From Apostichopus japonicus (taxonomy: Eukaryota; Echinodermata; Holothuroidea; Aspidochirotida; Stichopodidae), in NCBI RefSeq assembly GCF_037975245.1, contig NC_092576.1, positions 27,727,611 to 27,791,610 on the forward strand: a stretch of 64,000 nucleotides of DNA, given 5' to 3'. Positions 45,900 through 60,160 of the stretch are shown here, piece by piece (the stretch's first letter is position 1; each line of letters opens with the position of its first letter). The notes beneath the pieces were generated by a model. The model was not told the origin of the DNA. It did no database searches and saw only the letters and a list, made by a program, of their open reading frames with translations. Both the position numbers and the translations under genes were made by a program.

Positions 45900-48430
45900 T
45901 TGCATTTTACTAGCTTTAGTAGCATAGTAAACATCGCCTAGTGGCAGATTGTGCTAACAGCTCACTGTAATCGGTGGGTGATTGTGGTGGGTGATGGCCC
46001 TGCTCAGCGGGGCAAGTACCACCACCAAAAGGCATGTTTAGATTGAGATGCTATTTGCAAAATGGGGCTTAGTGTCGTACCAGAAGCAAAATGCACCACT
46101 TGTTTCAAGGACACCCCCCCCCCTCCAGCCCATGTGATTGTTTTATAACGGTTAGCAAAATTCAGCTACAAAATCCATATGAAAATGAATACAGTGTTTT
46201 ATCACATCAAATAGAATTACAACTAGTAAGGGACCTCAAAGGTTACATTTCTTACAAATATTTCAATCTTTTTTTGAACAAGAGGCTTTATTGTATTACT
46301 TCTCAAAAGTCATATTTTTTTTAGTAAAGTTCATTTTTGTTTTGTTTTTTGGATCACCATCAATACAGCTACGTGCGTCGTAAGTGTTATACTGCATACA
46401 TTAACAAAATATTAAGGCATCTAGGACAGAAATTAATGCAATACAGCAGAACTGAAAAGTTGTTCAGTTCTGTTTATTATATTTTAGTATCAATATGTTT
46501 CAAACAATTGATAAAATATGAATCTTTGGATTAAACATTAAACAGTAGGAACAAGATTAGCGGGATTAGCCGAGATCAAGTGTGGAGGAGAGCATTGATA
46601 CTGAAGTAACAATTTGGCCAGCAGATGAAACGAGACGTGCGGCGCAAACGTGCGAATATTTTTTTAATAATTTCAATTCCTAGATTTAGTAATTGCACTG
46701 TGTTGTCAGTGCATTGTATGTTTGTTTGTTTCATTCGCATTCAGATTGTTCAAAATACAAAAAAATAACAGTGATGACATCATAGAACGGAACAGAATGT
46801 AAAGAACAAAAAGAGCGACAGGAGCTAAAACCCATTGGGCCGACAGAACGGTGGCCCATTTCCAATGGGGACCTATAGACAAAAAATTGCATTTTCAACA
46901 ATGGTAAATTCCAATAAAATCGATTAATAAAACTCTTAAATCGCACATAACACTGAAAAGTGCCTCCCCCTCCCCCCACACCCCATATAAGATAAGATGC
47001 TTGCTTAACTCAGGTTTAAAAAGGGATTGTGTGGGATTGTGTCAGTAAAGAGGGGTAATTGTTTTTAACGTAAATGATAGGTTAAGTTTATTAACAGTGA
47101 CAAGAAAAATTAATCAGAGAAACTCTAGCAGTACCTGTATACAAAAATTGTAAAATTCTGATATGAAATATTAATATGCAATAATATTATGTCTTGATCA
47201 GTTTGTGAAATGATATTTTTGTTATTAGATTAAGGTATTTAGATGTATAAAAATCACCATCTAGGATTCCGAAAATTATTTTTATTATAGGTACTCCTGG
47301 GAGGTTGTTTTTTTCAGGGCTGGGCTCCCAACACAGTTGTACTTGGGGCCAACCAGTCTTATGTATAATCTGTTTCGTTGGATGGTTTCAAAAGGGACCC
47401 ATCCCCCTCCCTCCCCCCCACCCTTTGCGTGAAAATGGGGCATCCTGAATCCACGCAAGCACAAATCCATGTTACTTTTGGTTAAAACTTGAGCTCATTT
47501 TTGGAAAATATCCAAAGCTGAAGGTAAAGAAATATTGCAGATCAGCAATATCTTTTTTCCCTTTTTGACTTTAGATTGTTTTAACATTGTTTTTGGCTAC
47601 ACAGAGTTATTATATGAAATAAAATGAAATATGCAGCAATAATTAGCCAAGTGTGTCTGAATTATTCCATTAAGTCATACATGTTTGGTGTTCTTTTCAA
47701 CAACAAAAATGTATATATATCTGTAATTGACATTTTTCATGCAAGAGAAAATAAAATTTTCTTTTGCAAATTTTTTGGGTTTTTGTCATTGCTTATTAAA
47801 TTTTTTATCATGTATGATCAACTTGGACATTCAGAAAAGGTGTTGAAACAATTTCATACTAACGAGAAGATTCACCCACTAACATACACCGTTCATTATC
47901 TCTTTAAATTTTGATCAAAACAGATATATATATGACTAATTAGAATTGATTAGGAGTTTTTACATGTGTTTGTGTTTACTGAAAACCTTAAATTACCAAA
48001 CATTTCACAGAAGTGAATGGGTAGGTTGAATTTGTAAACGGCCAAACTTCACCGTTATCAGAATAATGTCTGTAAACTTGCTTTCAATATGCATATGTAT
48101 TCTGTTTACATTTTGTTTGTATTTTGTTTTTATTTTGCATTGTGTTTGTATTTTGTTTACATGTTCTTGTTGTCAATATATGCGGCTTTTCTGTAGATAT
48201 CTCATTTTCTGCGAAACTTGACCTCTGTCCTTCAGTGCGCGCCAATACTGACAATTCTAACCGACTTCTTCACAACATTGACTGGGTATGGATGGGTGTG
48301 TGTATTCCACATATTGTGAACACAAGACACGACCCACAATAACCCACTACCAGACGCTATCCCTGACATGTCGTATAACCTGGCTCTGTGAAATATTACA
48401 TAACTTCCAAGTGAAGGGTTTGAGTAGAAA
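45900..48430. other. Gene-free stretch after CTBS
   Basis: AT-rich sequence with short C runs. None of the short ORFs resembles a known family, and I see no exon with good borders. 50400-52230 is similar. Confidence 0.6.
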
Positions 48431-48434
48431 TATG

Positions 48435-48710
48435 CAGGGATGGATTTCCCTATTGGGGGGTGGGCCCTGGGCCAGACATTTCCCACTCCCCCACACCCAC
48501 CCACTCACTTCCCCCACTGACTATGAGGCAACCAATCATAACTTCCAGTTGATGTATAAATTGATATATACTATAATAACTGTACCAAGGAGAGTCATAA
48601 GAAGCAGTGACCAAAACAAATCAAATTAAATAGATCATTCAAAATGATCAGTTTTGTTTTTGGCTTCTCTCGACCCAAGCCTATTTCAGCCAATGGGAAA
48701 TCCGGCCCTG
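48435..48710. mobile_element. Short TIR element, 276 bp
   Basis: Ends CAGGGATGGATTTCCC and GGGAAATCCGGCCCTG form an imperfect terminal inverted repeat. The 8-bp flanks agree at only five positions. It is likely an older hAT-like MITE. Confidence 0.6.
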
Positions 48711-48999
48711 CAAACATACACAAATCCTAGATTAAGCACAAAAAGTCATAGATTTTCAAACCTGCTCAAATTCCTTCCATATAGCTTGACTTCAGCTTTG
48801 AGTTGTCAACAGAGAGGATGGTGTTAGCATAGATGTCCTTCCTCTCCTCCCACTAACCATTCCGCAAAATTGGCCATTCGCTATTGGATGCTTTCCTAAA
48901 CCCGCCGGTTTCCGTCAAAGGACGGGTATTTTTCCCACTTGGTTAACTGAGTGATGATTCATCTCCCATAGTATTCCAGTTGAGCTGCATGTCCGTCTA

Positions 49000-49643
49000 C
49001 AGGGTTCTGCCGCTGCCGGTCGGCGCCGGTCGGGCCCGACCAGCACGCTGAATTACCGACCGCCACAATCTACCTGAGTGACTTTTCCGACCGGCACTTA
49101 TTTTCGATATGAACTCCAAAAAACAGCTCCATAGCCGGAGGGTCGAACGTACAGTAACACTGCAGTAATAAACGCTGTTCAAAGGTTCACTGCATGATAT
49201 CGCGCAGTTGATCGGAGTTATTCACTAGTTTACTGTTTATTTGTACATGAAATTACACTCAGATTTTGTATTCACTATTCGATACATGAGAAGCAGCGTT
49301 AGTCGCTCAGTGTGTATATCATAACTGTCGTAAGTAACTGTCCCATCTAAAATTATCATCTCAGCCTGAATGATTTATTTAATAGGCACCACCGGCTGGT
49401 CTGTACTCTCTCTGGTGCTCCAGATATGTGTCCTAACTTTTTTCATTAATTATGAAAAATTCCAGACATAAGATCTCATTTCAAAGCTGTCTACATGTGG
49501 CTCAGAATACTCGGGAAGGGCCGTTTCCGGCCATTTGGGGGTTTCCAAAACCCACAATTTTCTTGTACGCTCCGCGCCAACCGATGGTGGCGCTCCGCTT
49601 AGATAGTCCTGCCGGCACTCAATCCACCCTGGGCAGAACCCTG
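49000..49643. mobile_element. hAT-like element, 644 bp
   Basis: Starts CAGGGTTCTGCC and ends GGCAGAACCCTG, with CGTCTA directly repeated on both sides (48994-48999, 49644-49649). It shares an internal stretch (tttccggcca and ttttcttgtacgct) with the element at 61836-62102. Confidence 0.78.
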
Positions 49644-49663
49644 CGTCTATTACATAACTATGT

Positions 49664-49890
49664 GTAACAGTAAGTTGGCCTGACGTTTCGATCCATACAG
49701 TGTTCACCGTGTTCATTAACCTGTCTGTGTTCTGTGCATGTTTTTGTCCCTTCTGTTACTGTATCTTGTCATTTAGCCTTTGATCAAGATCCTGCTAGAA
49801 TGGAAACATCAGGCCAACTTACTTTTACACATTCTCTTACACAGGCTCTCTAGTGGATGAGCCGTTTGCTAACAGTTTTATTTTATTTTT
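49664..49890 (+). repeat. Dispersed repeat with inverted gttggcctgacgtttcg arms
   Basis: taagttggcctgacgtttcg at 49671 and aaacatcaggccaactta at 49804 are inverted to each other. The tail ctctctagtggatgagccg to acagttttattttat recurs at 54325-54362. The centre (cttctgttactgt, aacctgtctgtgttctg) recurs inverted at 54120-54190. Confidence 0.7.
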
Positions 49891-52232
49891 ATTACATAAC
49901 TAATCACACAGTTCACACATTATTTTCAGTGTTCAGCTAGCTTGCAATGTAAGTATTCTTCCACATGCGATAGGTTATAATAATAAAGAGTAATAATAAA
50001 TAATAATAATAATTTGCAACTCGTGGCTATTTGGACAAATACCTGTCATGCCGACCTCCCCCTCCCATCCGACAAATACCTGTCATGCCACCACCCCACC
50101 TCCCCTCCCATCGCTGTTTGTTCTTATCCCCCGTGGCACCGCCTCCAGGTTTCATGTTGATGTCTGCAAAGTACTGTGGCTTCTGACTGGAGTGTGACAT
50201 ACATGTTTTGAGTAGCACCCATTGGGTTCCATCTAGTACTCCCCGAGCTTCTCTCAAGTACTCTGTGAATTGACCACCGGAGATCTGACCAGCCCTCCCC
50301 CCCCCCCCTCCATACCCCACTCGCGTCTGATCTGACTTGCACCTGTTGACCTATAATAATATCTACAGCAAGGACATAAAAAGAAATGACAAACAATTAT
50401 AAATCGAGGAAAATCGATTTGAGTTTTATTTATTAACCATCATATCCCTTACGTTTCCCCTTCCTTTATCTCAACCAGTCTTTCTATATTTTTTTATACG
50501 AGAGAAGAATGTATTCACTTTCAATAAGCTTTTCAGCTCTTCTTATAAATCCTTTTAATATTTAAAATAGATAATCCTTTTAATTCTTAAACAGATAATC
50601 CTCTATCCCACTCCCCATGAAAAGAAAAAACGATTTATTTATATTTACAGTATCAAAGAATTCAATGTACATGAGAAGTAAACAATTTAGATTACCTTTT
50701 TTTTTTTTTTTTACTTCCAGTTGAAAAAAATTAGACCGATAACTATGTACACCTTTGAAAGAGGAACAGGATGGCAGCTTAAAGAGAACCTCAAACCAAC
50801 TCATCATGAAAAATATTAAAATGACCACACAAAAAAAACCCGTTCATTTGAAGAAAAAAATTACTTTATATCTGGCCTTACAACTCAGACAAGTGAGGTG
50901 TATAGAGATACAGAACAATTATGGAACATTATTTTCATATCTGCAGTGGTCGTCGAGGGCCGTTCCTGGGCCATGTGGCGATTAATGTTAACCAGTCCAT
51001 TTTTTGAAGTCTTCAATTTTGCATCATTTCGTATTACTGGGGATACTTTATCCCCTATTTCTCAGATTACCCCTCCTTGACCATCCTAGCATGGACAAAA
51101 CATGGCTACTTGCCTAGCGTGCAAGTGCTTTGGACGGCCAAACAGTACAGTACATCACAATGTCCATTTGCTCCAACAAATGTTTCGCACGACCCTTGAA
51201 GCATATTAATCGATAAACCTCTGACACTATAAAGTATTAGTTCCAGAGGATTTTGGACCACTCCAGACTTTAACTTCAAACTGGGCCTACTTAGAATTTC
51301 TAGTGACTTTGCAAAAGTAATTTCCTGGAAAAAGTAACCTTTTCAAATTAGTCCCAGACAATGATAACGTGATAAAAAATAAATAAAAAAAACATCTAAA
51401 TGCTTTTGCTAAAGGCAATACATTACAGGTAGCAGTTGGATCTTTACTGTCTGTTTGGATATGAGTGACCAGTACTCAACATTTCTAGCATATTTGTGGG
51501 CAAATAAAATGGCCTTTAAGTTAGCTGGTTGTCTGTCATGTACACACGAAAACCCATATTTTGAAATTGATTTCTGTCTTGATTCACTGATTTTTAATCC
51601 TCTCCTGGCCAATAATTTCCTCTGATTCTTTTGCAAAATCAGTTTATAGTGCCCACTTCTCAGTTTTAAGTTCATGATTTGCAGAATTCATGCCCAGCTA
51701 TTTAACAGTGGCTAACAGTCAATTCAAATTCTCAAACCACCCCACCCCCTCATCACAACCCCCCATTGTACTCCTCTTTCATCTTCTCTGTTCATTAATG
51801 CATTCATCATTTCCACCACACCTTGAGGCACAATGTTTTTTTTTTCACCACTGGCAAAAAAATGTTCAACTTTGGTCAAAACATTTGTTCACATAATTAG
51901 AGAAAAATATGGGAAACATAATTTAAATAGCAATGATTATATAATAGGTTGGAAGTAAATAGTATTGGCAGATTAAAGCATGGCTAAAAGCACCAGCTCA
52001 AAACAGAAAAAGTCATCTTCAAATAAATCAAGGAAAATAGAAATGGAATTTTAAAAGATTACAAACGTGAACACACAAGGTTCTTTCAATACTAACCCTG
52101 TGACAATTTTTGAAGAATATTTTTTACTTATTGATACCTAGGTCATATTTTCTTTCAATTTTCCTTCTCTCTCTCTCTCTTCATCTAGTAGCTCAGTGAA
52201 ACTGATTAAAGATTCTTTTTTGAAATCACGAC

Positions 52233-53400
52233 ATTTGGTTGCGTAGCCTAGATCCAAAAACTGTGATTTGTAACCGACACATTGATCATTTAATAATAGC
52301 TTTGAACCATGGTTTGGCTTTTTGACAAAGACATTTTGGTTACTTGGCCTTTATCATAGGCTTGTAACCAACAGATTGATTGCTAGATAGGCGTCGAATC
52401 GTGGTATGGCTCTTTGACGAAGACATTTTGGTTACTTGGCCGTTAACATAGATTAGTAACCAACAGATTGATCGCTTAATAGCTTCGAACAGTGGTTTGG
52501 CTTTTTGACAAAGACATACTGGTTAATTGGTCTTTAACATAGGCTTGTAACCAACAGATTGATCGCTTAATAGCTTTGAATCATGGTTTGACTTTTTGAC
52601 AGAGACATTTTGGTTACTTGGTCTTTAACAAAGGTTTTTAATCAACAGGTTGATCGTTTAATAGCTTGGAACTGTGGGTCGTTTTTTTTTGACAAAGACA
52701 TTTTGGTTACTTGGTCTTTAACATAGGCTTGTAACCAACAGATTGATCGCTTAATAGCATCGAACAGTGGTTTGGCTTTTTGACAAAGACATACTGGTTA
52801 ATTGGTCTTTAACATAGGCTTGTAACCAACAGATTGATCGCTTAATAGCTTTGAATCATGGTTTGACTTTTTGACAGAGACATTTTGGTTACTTGGTCTT
52901 TAACAAAGGTTTTTAATCAACAGGTTGATCGTTTAATAGCTTGGAACCGTGGGTCATTTTTTTTTGACAAAGACATTTTGGTTACTTGGTCTTTAACATA
53001 GTCTTGTAACCAACAGATTGATCGCTTAATAGCATCGAACAGTGGTTTGGCTTTTTGACAAAGACATACTGGTTAATTGGTCTTTAACATAGGCTTGTAA
53101 CCAACAGATTGATCGCTTAATAGCTTTGAATCATGGTTTGACTTTTTGACAGAGACATTTTGGTTACTTGGTCTTTAACAAAGGTTTTTAATCAACAGGT
53201 TGATCGTTTAATAGCTTGGAACCGTGGGTCGTTTTTTTTTGACAAAGACATTTTGGTTACTTGGTCTTTAACAAAGGTTTGTAACCAACAAATCTGGCCG
53301 CTTGGCTTGTAACCACGGTTTGGTTGTTACCATGACATCTGATTGCTACACATTGACAAAAATTATGGTTCCTTAGTTTGGCACGGTTTTTGAAACCTAA
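52233..53400. repeat. Satellite-like array, ~92-bp monomers in 275-bp higher-order units
   Basis: Monomers carry ttggttacttggtctttaac, cttgtaaccaacagattgat and gacaaagaca motifs. The variant gattgatcgcttaatagc-tcgaacag recurs at 52466, 52741 and 53016, exactly 275 bp apart, so three monomer types repeat in order. The edge monomers are more diverged. Confidence 0.88.
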
Positions 53401-53861
53401 TGACTTGGGTTAAATAGAAGACTCGATTTACGAAGACCTTAGTCTGAGGTTGCACTTTGTCTGCTTACCCCCCCCACCCCCATCCTGCAAGTTAAAGACC
53501 CCCCTTTCTCTTCCCTCCTCCTCCCCCAACCCAGCTGCACTACCATTGCCAATACCTGTATCCGTTGTTGTGTGTATAACAGTATCTAACTTTTTCATTT
53601 TCCATTCATTCCAAATGTTTAGCAGTTAATGTGTTAACTTCAGTCAATACTGCCGACCTTCGAGTCATTAAATGAAGATTTCAGGCTTCAAAAAAACAAG
53701 AAAGACCGACAAAAAGAAAGAAAAATAATGTTGCCGTTAATTTCCAGAAACGTTTTGTGGGTAAATCTTTTGAAGGAACAAATTAGAATGACCGTCAACA
53801 AAAACAAATGCAAAAGCCCCCCCCCCCCGAAAAGAAAGAAAGATAGGCAGAATTTTTTGGA

Positions 53862-55631
<1,770 letters not shown>

Positions 55632-55851
55632 CTGTAGAAAAAAAAACATGTATTTGTCACAGTCATAAACTTTAATAGATTTCAATTCAAGCCTCAGATG
55701 TAGTTGTGAAGATGTCAAGGCAACTTTTTTAGGGGGTGTGGGGTGGGTTGGGTGGTGGGTTTCAACCACCAAGTGGTATAGACACTGTAATCTATGTATT
55801 CTAATACACACCACATGATGTACTGTACAATATAGCTTCTTCTATTATTGC

Positions 55852-56564
55852 CAGGCTTGGGGCGATTACATCTGAATGTAATCGATTACGATTACGATTA
55901 CTTGAGAATGTATGATTACGATTACAGCCTAAAGTTGAAGTAATCGATTATGATTACATTGTAATGTAATCGTGATTACAATCACGATTACATTGTGGTT
56001 ACTTGCACAATCCTCTGCATATCTGTTTAATATAACTCTCTGCCGGGAAATAGGGCAATGAAATAGGGCAAAGGAAGGGCATTTACAGTATATACGGACA
56101 AAATTGTGGAAGTATATCTACAATTCCTAGGCATTACACATTTATGCCTTAACACGTTTAAGATGTGTAACCCATAAGTCCAGTAAAAAATACAATTTAA
56201 ACAGAAAATTAAACAGACAAACAGTTGTGTATGCAAAAGGATTGTGAGCGCTGAGAGGCAGCATTGAACAGAATAATTCAGGTGATAAAAAATCCTTGAA
56301 TATGGCGATCAAATCCCCAGTACTTCTTAGTATAAGTTTATTGTGCTAGAGAATTCTAGAAGCAGGAACACTTCTTTGGTCACACTAAAATCCAATAGTA
56401 AGAATTAGTTTTAATCATTTCTACTGATTTTGCCCTTCTCATTCAAATTTCACTGTAATCATAAATGTAATACGATTACGATTACTTTGCCCTTGTAATC
56501 GATTACGATTACGATTACTTTGTAATTTTCACAAAAATAATCGATTACGATTACCCCAAGCCTG
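55852..56564. mobile_element. hAT-like non-autonomous element, 713 bp
   Basis: Ends CAGGCTTGGGG and CCCCAAGCCTG are flanked by the perfect 8-bp duplication ATTATTGC (55844-55851 and 56565-56572). The subterminal parts are arrays of GTAATCGATTAC-type repeats. There is no ORF. It lies upstream of the visible LC3 exons. Confidence 0.88.
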
Positions 56565-56678
56565 ATTATTGCCACATCAGGAAATTAATAACAAACAATT
56601 AACAATGAGCTTAGGCCAATCGCAGGCATTCCAAACATTATACAATGTATAATTTACAAAGCAAGTGTATGTGTATTT

Positions 56679-56896
56679 ATTTTAGATCCTCCTGCAAGCA
56701 GGAACTTGCGAAGAAGCCATCATTGGCTTATCAAAGCCGCAAGCTGATCAAATTAGTTTCTAAGATTCATATTTAAGGTCCATGATTATGAATTAACAAC
56801 TCTGTAACATTTATGACATATATTAATGTTGGAGTGACTCAAACTGGGGATCTTATGATGGAAAGGCACCGGCGTTAACCGCTGAGCTGACACTCC
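56679..56896 (-). mobile_element. tRNA-derived SINE, family 2, copy 2
   Basis: Same head and hairpin tail as the copy at 42245. The A-box end (ggagtgtcagctcagcggtt) is followed outward by a second partial A-box (56896-56916), as if another copy's head had been left there. Confidence 0.8.
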
Positions 56897-57377
56897 TTAA
56901 CCACTGAGCTAACACAAGTCAGATGAACTCAGGTCCACAACAAATTTCAATTTTGTTGTAAACTTATATATGCAATACTTCCGAGCATGCAACGCAGGGA
57001 GTAGTTCAGTATTCAAAGTTAGCGTAGCAATGGTTTACAGACCTGACCATCTCTTAAAAAAACTATGGTTCATGCATACAAAACTGCTATGCATCATTGC
57101 ACTTGTTTAGCAATTTGACAATATTGACAACCTAGGCCATGTGTAATGTGTAACATGTATACTGATAGCTACTGACACAGACAGCAGATAAATGTAAGGA
57201 TCAAGTCCAGTAACTCACTTGTTGTTGCTTTTTTCCCATTTATTTTAACTCAAACTAGGTTTGTGAAGTGTTGAGAGGAATGTTAATGGTGGCTTAGTTT
57301 GCTAGCCTTACATTTATGCATAGCCTATACTAGGCCAGTATATCGTAAACTAGGCATTGAGTAGAACTAGAACGGTA

Positions 57378-58198
57378 TCCAGTCAAAACGTCCCTTTACC
57401 AAAACGTCCCCGCTTTTTTAAGACCAAAACGTCCCCGCTTTTTACCAAAACGTCCCCGCAGTCAAAACGTCCCCGTGAGTCAAAACGTCCCCGCTTTTAA
57501 TATCAGTTGTAATACAAATGTGGATGTTTTTAGTTACAATCAAAGAGTAAGGATAGGTATAGTTTAGGTTGAAAACACGTTTTTTAGGATTGGGAAGTGC
57601 CGGACATGAGGGCGGAACATTTTTGAGTATAATTTTCTGAGGTAGGAAATTATAAATAGAAAAGGGAATGCAAGAGGGGGCTATAGCAGGATTGGCTGGT
57701 TTCTGAATGAATATATGCGATATTGAGGGAAGGGAATAAAAAAGAATTAAATGTCAAATATCAACACGGGCACGTATCGTAAATTTTACTTCGTAAAAAT
57801 AAACGATAAGTGATTTCACTCAATTTAAAATATTATAGAGATATATTTATATTGTATAGTATACGCATCCAAAATCTTTTTTCATTCCTCTTGTATAATA
57901 TTTTTTGTTTTCCTTAATTCGTTAATTCACTAATACTGCGCAGGCCTATACTTTTTTCTACGATATAGTCCATGATTTATTTAGCGCCTGTAATTCAACT
58001 TGCATGCCGATAACTTAGCAAAATTATAACTTAAAATTAATATATATTCACAACTGTGAATGAATCTGATAGACGGGGACGTTTTGACTTACGGGGACGT
58101 TTTGACTTAGGAGGACGTTTTGACCAACGGGGACGTTTTGACCAAAAGCGGGGACGTCTTGGTACGGGGACGTTTTGGTAAAGGGACGTTTTGACTGG
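57378..58198. mobile_element. TIR element built of AAAACGTCCCC repeats, 821 bp
   Basis: Each end is an array of about five to six units of CAAAACGTCCCC with short spacers, and the two arrays are inverted to each other (57378-57500 and 58075-58198). TA lies at both borders (57376-57377, 58199-58200). The centre is AT-rich without an ORF. Class is unknown; the TA border would suit a Tc1/mariner-like mechanism. Confidence 0.75.
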
Positions 58199-60002
58199 TA
58201 AGCACTAGAACTTATGTATAAATAATGAATCTTCACCGTATGTTCTTCTTTCCTTGAATGTTTTCATTCTTCCAACGTTTACCTTCCTCCAAACGATTAA
58301 CGGTCCTGCCTAACTAAGTTAGGCTTGCTTGTAAGTTGTAGGCTAACTGACGGTGTTACGCTAGCCTACACTACTCAAGCAGTGTAACTTTGGCTTAACT
58401 GGAACTTAAACTTAACTAGCCTATCAAGCAACTTCAACAGACTGTCCTATTGCAAACCTATAACAAATCTTGCAAAGTTATTTGGAAAGATGACTTTCTT
58501 GGTAAGGTTCAAAGAACGATCTAAAGATAATACAAATAACAACAGACAGGGACAAAAGTAGACCAGCTGTTATGTGTTTCGGTGGTGATTCTCTGCTGTT
58601 GGACAGTACACACTAACGATATTTCGCTACTCAGATATCTGATACTACTAATAGTACAGAAAGGTAGGCCTAGTTGTGTCGCAATACTATTGGAAAATAT
58701 TGTACGTGATGATGCATTGCTAACTTTAGTACTGTTGTTTACCTTATTAACATAATGTAATAAATATGCATAAGATCGTCACTTCCGGTCAGAAGACACA
58801 AAGACGATGTTCGCGTTGATTAGCTATCTACGGGCGTTTATTGGTAGAGCGCCCCTATTTTTGTATAGTTTCTGTATTATCTGTCTCTGGTTTGCAGGAG
58901 GCTCTAAGATAAACATCGGGAATCACCTATTTTCCAAGAAATGATCACGCCATTGAATGTTTTTCTCTTCCTGTAAATACATAAAAACCAAATATATGAG
59001 GAATTTTAAATTCACTGGATAAAGGCAAATTATGCAATAGTACTGATAATTCGTCTAAACCCTAATTCACGTGTTACTTTTTAAAACTGGAATGTAATTA
59101 AGTGAGTTGTTCTTGGGGCAATTTATCTTCAAATTTGTGATTAATTCAACTATTTTCCCTTCCGCTTTCTTTCCTAAAAATCCGTCTGTTTTGACATTAA
59201 TGCTCACAGCTTTTATTGTAACAATGACTTTTTTTTTACCTTCCTGTGTTCGTTTTTTTTTTAAAGCGAAACAGGCGTAGTTGTGATATCTGTAAAAACT
59301 ACGTGTATTTACAAAAGAATTCGACCTAATAATAAGTGTCGCTGTTACAGATTAAAAAGTTGTTAAAGTTTATTATCACTTTAAATATTCAAGATTCGAA
59401 ATGGACCAGTTATACCAGTGGGAGGAGGATGGTAAGTTGGGGTGAAGTTGGAGAAAGCGGGGGGGGGGGGGGGGAGACAGGGAGGATTGGATGCTGTAGA
59501 CTGTTAATATACAATGCTATACCAGTCCAGGTGGTAGTTCTGCAACACTCAACATTTCTGAGAAATGACCCTTTTAAACAATTGAAAAGTTCATCAATTA
59601 AAAGTGACTGGACTACTAAGTCTAACGCACAGACCTCATACGCAAGACAAAAATCGATGGAAATAGACAATATTTTTATGACTTCACAAATGACTTATTT
59701 ATAATACATTATACATATATATCAGTGACCGCTGGTGTTGATCTTCATTATCCATGGGTGGATATGGTTTATTATAAATTCAAAGAACATGGTTCATATA
59801 ATAAAGGGTTTGACATTAATATTTACGTTTGCACTCAACAGCTGACGTCATTATCAATTTAGCCTTAAAGGAGCATTCCAGAGATACAAGATATTGTAAA
59901 AGTCAATATATTGGAAACTGGATTAGTTAATGAACCCATAGTAACCTCATATATATATTTTTTCCGACTGAACTCACACTTTACGTTATTGTACTTCTCC
60001 CA

Positions 60003-60160
60003 GGTCTCATTTACTCCAACCGGGGTATAAGGTGTCTTGCTCAAAGACACTTAAGGTGTCTTGCCCAAAAGACACTGAAGTAAAAAGTCCGGCCAGGAAT
60101 CGAACCGGCAATCCAATCAGATCATGAGATATAATTCTTTGATCGGCAGTCCATCGGAAT
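60003..60160 (-). mobile_element. tRNA-derived SINE, family 3 (partial)
   Basis: On the minus strand, gccggttcgattcctggccg is a B-box. It is followed by a body with gtgtcttttgggcaagacac, a common SINE core feature. The A-box is weak. Confidence 0.6.

Noticed and set aside
52233-53400. CRISPR-like array of repeats and spacers
   Set aside because: Repeats are ~92 bp without unique spacers, and the setting is a eukaryotic genome. It is a satellite.
58485-58560. Candidate missing LC3 first exon (FKERSKDN-like frame)
   Set aside because: It is on the plus strand, the gene is on the minus strand, and the residues do not match an ATG8 N-terminus.
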